Shown one piece after another: positions 14,113-16,200 of a DNA stretch of 16,200 nucleotides. Under the pieces are notes generated by a model. The model was not told the origin of the DNA, searched no databases, and saw only the letters and a program-made list of their open reading frames with translations. The position numbers were made by a program, and so were the translations under genes. Source of the stretch: DATGIQ01 sp035295665 (GTDB lineage: Bacteria; Planctomycetota; Planctomycetia; Gemmatales; Gemmataceae); the NCBI GenBank assembly GCA_035295665.1, contig DATGIQ010000532.1, forward strand, positions 1-16,200. The letters are read 5' to 3'. How positions within the stretch are numbered: the first letter of the stretch is position 1; every line of letters starts with the position of its first letter.

Positions 14113-15567
14113 CTACGTCAGCAGCCCGGTCACCACCTGGCCATGCACGTCTGTCAGACGAAAATCACGACCCTGGAAACGGAATGTCAGCTTCTCGTGG
14201 TTCAGTCCCAGTAAGTGCAGAATGGTTGCCTGGAGATCATGCACTCCCACCCGGTCTTCGACGGCATGATACCCGAGATCATCAGTTGCTCCATAGCTGA
14301 TGCCCGGCTTGGCGCCGCCGCCCGCCATCCAGATCGTGAAGGCATGTTGATTGTGGTCGCGGCCGAGCCACTTGGAGCCATTGCGCTCCTCGTTCATGGG
14401 TGTGCGGCCAAACTCCCCGCCCCAGACGATCAGTGTGCTTTCGAGCAGCCCGCGTCGCTTCAGGTCGGTGATCAGCGCGGCGATCGGCTGATCAGTCTCC
14501 CGACAGCGCTCCACCAGCCCGTACCGAAGGTCATTGCCCATGCTGTCGCCATGCTGGTCCCAACCCCAGTGGTACAGCTGCACGAAGCGAACTCCGCTTT
14601 CGACCAGCCGCCGTGCCAGCAGGCAATTATTGCTGAAGGCCTTCTGTCCCGGTTTCGTGCCGTACAGGTCGTGGACTTCTTTGGGCTCTTTCGAAATATC
14701 CATGACCTCCGGCACACTGGTTTGCATCCGGTAGGCCATTTCGTATTGCGAGATCCGCGTCAGGATTTCGGGATCGCCAACGGCGTCGAGATGAAGTTGA
14801 TTGAGCGCCTTGAGCGTGTCGAGTGATCGCCGCCGCTCGCCGGCGTCCATCCCCGCGGGATTGGAAAGGAACAGAACCGGGTCTCCCTGGGAGCGTAACT
14901 GGACCCCCTGGTGGATCGTGGGCAAGAATCCGCTCCCCCACAGCGACGCACCGCCGTCCGGCGCTGCCGTGCCGGAAATGAGGACCACGAAGCTGGGCAG
15001 GTTCCTGTTTTCCGTGCCCAGACCGTAGGAGACCCACGCGCCCATCCCTGGTCGCCCCAGCCGCGGCGAGCCGGTGTGGACGAAAAGTTGGGCCGGGGCG
15101 TGATTGAACTGGTCGGTGTACATCGACCTGACGATTGCCAGCTCATCGGCAACCGTTGCCAGATGGGGCAGGATATTCGACATTTCCTGCCCCGATTTGC
15201 CTCGCTTGGCGAAGGAATGCGGGGTGCCAAGCAACTTGGGTGTGCCTTTGATAAAGGCGAACTGCTGTCCGCGGATATAGGACTGGGGACACGGCTTGCC
15301 GTTGAGCTCGTTCAGTTTGGGCTTGTAGTCGAACAGGTCCAGCGTGGACGGGGCACCCGCCATGTGCAGGTAAATCACGTTCTTGGCTTTGGCCGGGAAG
15401 TGGGGTTTCTTGGGCGCGAGCGGATCTTCGGATGCTACCGCTGGCGACGTTGCAAAAAGACCCTCATTCAAAAGCGATGCGAGAGCGATGGTGCCCAGGC
15501 CGGTCGTGCAGTCCTTGAAGAATTGGCGGCGGGTGCGGTATTTGAGGATTTCTTCGCGGAGGTTCAT
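14113..15567 (-). CDS. DUF1501 family Tat-exported protein
   Basis: This 484-residue protein starts with a twin-arginine signal (TRRQFFKD at 12-19, then a hydrophobic stretch GLGTIALASLL). It then shows the DUF1501 opening KNVIYLHMAGAPSTLDLFDY (about 63-82), the VRSMYTDQFNHAPAQ motif, WVSYGLGTENRNLPSFVVL and the closing WGGEFGRTP and GRDHNQHAFTIWMAGGG motifs. The fold is related to alkaline phosphatases and sulfatases, and the conserved Asp/His residues of the end motifs could bind metal. Biochemical activity is not established. These proteins are abundant in planctomycetes and are nearly always paired with DUF1549/DUF1553 proteins, as here. AGGA lies 6 bases before the ATG, and a good promoter lies upstream, so it can be transcribed apart from its partner. 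The length is normal and complete. Confidence 0.95.
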   Translation of the reverse strand: MNLREEILKYRTRRQFFKDCTTGLGTIALASLLNEGLFATSPAVASEDPLAPKKPHFPAKAKNVIYLHMAGAPSTLDLFDYKPKLNELNGKPCPQSYIRGQQFAFIKGTPKLLGTPHSFAKRGKSGQEMSNILPHLATVADELAIVRSMYTDQFNHAPAQLFVHTGSPRLGRPGMGAWVSYGLGTENRNLPSFVVLISGTAAPDGGASLWGSGFLPTIHQGVQLRSQGDPVLFLSNPAGMDAGERRRSLDTLKALNQLHLDAVGDPEILTRISQYEMAYRMQTSVPEVMDISKEPKEVHDLYGTKPGQKAFSNNCLLARRLVESGVRFVQLYHWGWDQHGDSMGNDLRYGLVERCRETDQPIAALITDLKRRGLLESTLIVWGGEFGRTPMNEERNGSKWLGRDHNQHAFTIWMAGGGAKPGISYGATDDLGYHAVEDRVGVHDLQATILHLLGLNHEKLTFRFQGRDFRLTDVHGQVVTGLLT

Positions 15568-15633
15568 GGCGAATCCTGGTCGTGAGTACTGTGTGCGTTG
15601 GCGAACACCGATGCTCGTGGAGGGTTAAAGAGG

Positions 15634-15662
15634 ATTATATCTCGTCTAGGGCGTTTTCCCAA
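15634..15662 (-). promoter_or_regulatory. Sigma-70-type promoter of the DUF1501 gene
   Basis: Read on the minus strand, TTGGGA (plus 15657-15662) is followed after 17 bases by a perfect TATAAT (plus 15634-15639). This lies about 65 bases before the DUF1501 start and within the 167-base gap after the DUF1553 gene, in an AT-richer stretch. Confidence 0.65.
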
Positions 15663-15734
15663 GAAAGCACGAAAGTAATGAAAAACAGCGTAATAACTCC
15701 GGCTGATCGCCGAACGCCAATCGCTTCCTGGAAT

Positions 15735-16200
15735 CTAACCCTTCGTGACCGTCTCATCCAGGTTCAGCAACACGTTGGCAACAACCGTCCATGCCGCCAG
15801 CTCCGCCATGTCCATTTCCTTGGGGGGTACCGGCAATCCGCTCGTCGCCATGGCTCGGGCCGCGGCCGGATCTTCCGTGTACTTCCCCAAGCTATCCCGA
15901 TACAGTTCGAGCAGCCGGTCCAATTCCAGACGTGTGGGCCTCCGGGCAACGCACAGCCGAAATCCATGAATCGCCTTATCTTGCTCAGTCCCCTGAACTT
16001 CTCCGAGCATGCGGCGAGCAAGTGCTGCGGCCGGCTCGACGAATGCCTTATCGTTGAGGGTTGCCAAGGCTTGCAACGGGGTATTCGTTCTGGGCCGGCG
16101 CTCGGTGCATACTTCCCGGCTGGGGGCGTCAAATGCCATCAGGGCTGCGTAAGGCGCCGTCCGCCGCCAGAAGGTGTACAGTCCACGGCGGTACTGGTCC
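15735..16200 (-). CDS. DUF1553-type (PSD1) protein, C-terminal part only
   Basis: The frame is open from the right edge of the window to the TAG at 15735-15737, so about 154 C-terminal residues are visible and the start lies outside. It begins DQYRRGLYTFWRRTAPYAAL and continues with RRPRTNTPLQALATLNDKAF, the hallmark of the DUF1553 C-terminal domain, then a helical segment (RLCVARRPTRLELDRLLELY) and the usual end AAWTVVANVLLNLDETVTKG. Full-length relatives are large (often 700-1,100 residues), exported, and carry a cytochrome c-like PSCyt domain and DUF1549 upstream. The DUF1501 gene follows 167 bases downstream on the same strand, the standard planctomycete arrangement. The function is not established; a role in polymer degradation or binding has been proposed from context. 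The ATG at 16139 is internal, not the true start. Confidence 0.92.
   Translation of the reverse strand, partial: DQYRRGLYTFWRRTAPYAALMAFDAPSREVCTERRPRTNTPLQALATLNDKAFVEPAAALARRMLGEVQGTEQDKAIHGFRLCVARRPTRLELDRLLELYRDSLGKYTEDPAAARAMATSGLPVPPKEMDMAELAAWTVVANVLLNLDETVTKG

Overview
The window looks like chromosomal DNA from a planctomycete, most likely a Gemmataceae-type organism. This rests on family content: a DUF1501 protein next to a DUF1553-type protein, an ECF-like sigma factor carrying a membrane segment and a TIGR03067-like C-terminal domain, Tat-exported sugar enzymes of the Gfo/Idh/MocA and TIM-barrel classes, and a BlaI/M56 pair. The DNA is GC-rich with G/C-biased third codon positions. 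No rRNA, tRNA, CRISPR array or intact insertion sequence was seen. The taxonomic call is an inference.

Layout, left to right. A MATE-family efflux transporter lies on the minus strand (220-1689). About 970 bases without a recognisable gene follow (1690-2662), containing two hairpin candidates. A two-gene plus-strand operon (2663-5233) encodes a Tat-exported Gfo/Idh/MocA oxidoreductase and a Tat-exported TIM-barrel protein with mannonate dehydratase (UxuA)-like metal-site motifs. Directly after it, on the minus strand, lies a decayed N-terminal piece of a family 1 glycoside hydrolase (5341-5566). Next come a sigma factor fused to a membrane anchor and a TIGR03067-like domain (5663-6991) and a secreted S9 serine peptidase with an N-terminal beta-propeller (7051-9396). 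A D-2-hydroxyacid dehydrogenase is on the minus strand (9523-10524). A small alpha/beta hydrolase and a TfoX N-terminal-domain protein (10739-11546) follow, then a truncated cupin (11562-11780).

The right third holds a regulatory cassette: a strong sigma-70-type promoter with two inverted repeats, a BlaI/MecI-type repressor (11840-12220) and an M56/BlaR1-like membrane metallopeptidase whose C-terminus is a long coiled coil instead of a penicillin-binding sensor (12265-14028). A strong hairpin separates it from the convergent DUF1501 gene (14113-15567, minus), which has a clear promoter of its own. The C-terminal end of a DUF1553-type gene (15735 to the edge, minus) lies upstream of it.

Functional reading. 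The oxidoreductase/TIM-barrel pair, the beta-glucosidase relic and the DUF1501/DUF1553 pair fit the polysaccharide- and sugar-acid-degrading lifestyle of planctomycetes. The BlaI/M56 pair and the anchored sigma factor are two separate envelope-linked regulatory devices whose signals are unknown. No complete novel defence or mobile system is visible. The most unusual items are the GH1 relic, the rebuilt BlaR1-like sensor with duplicated coiled-coil motif, the double dyad at its promoter, and the anchored sigma factor.
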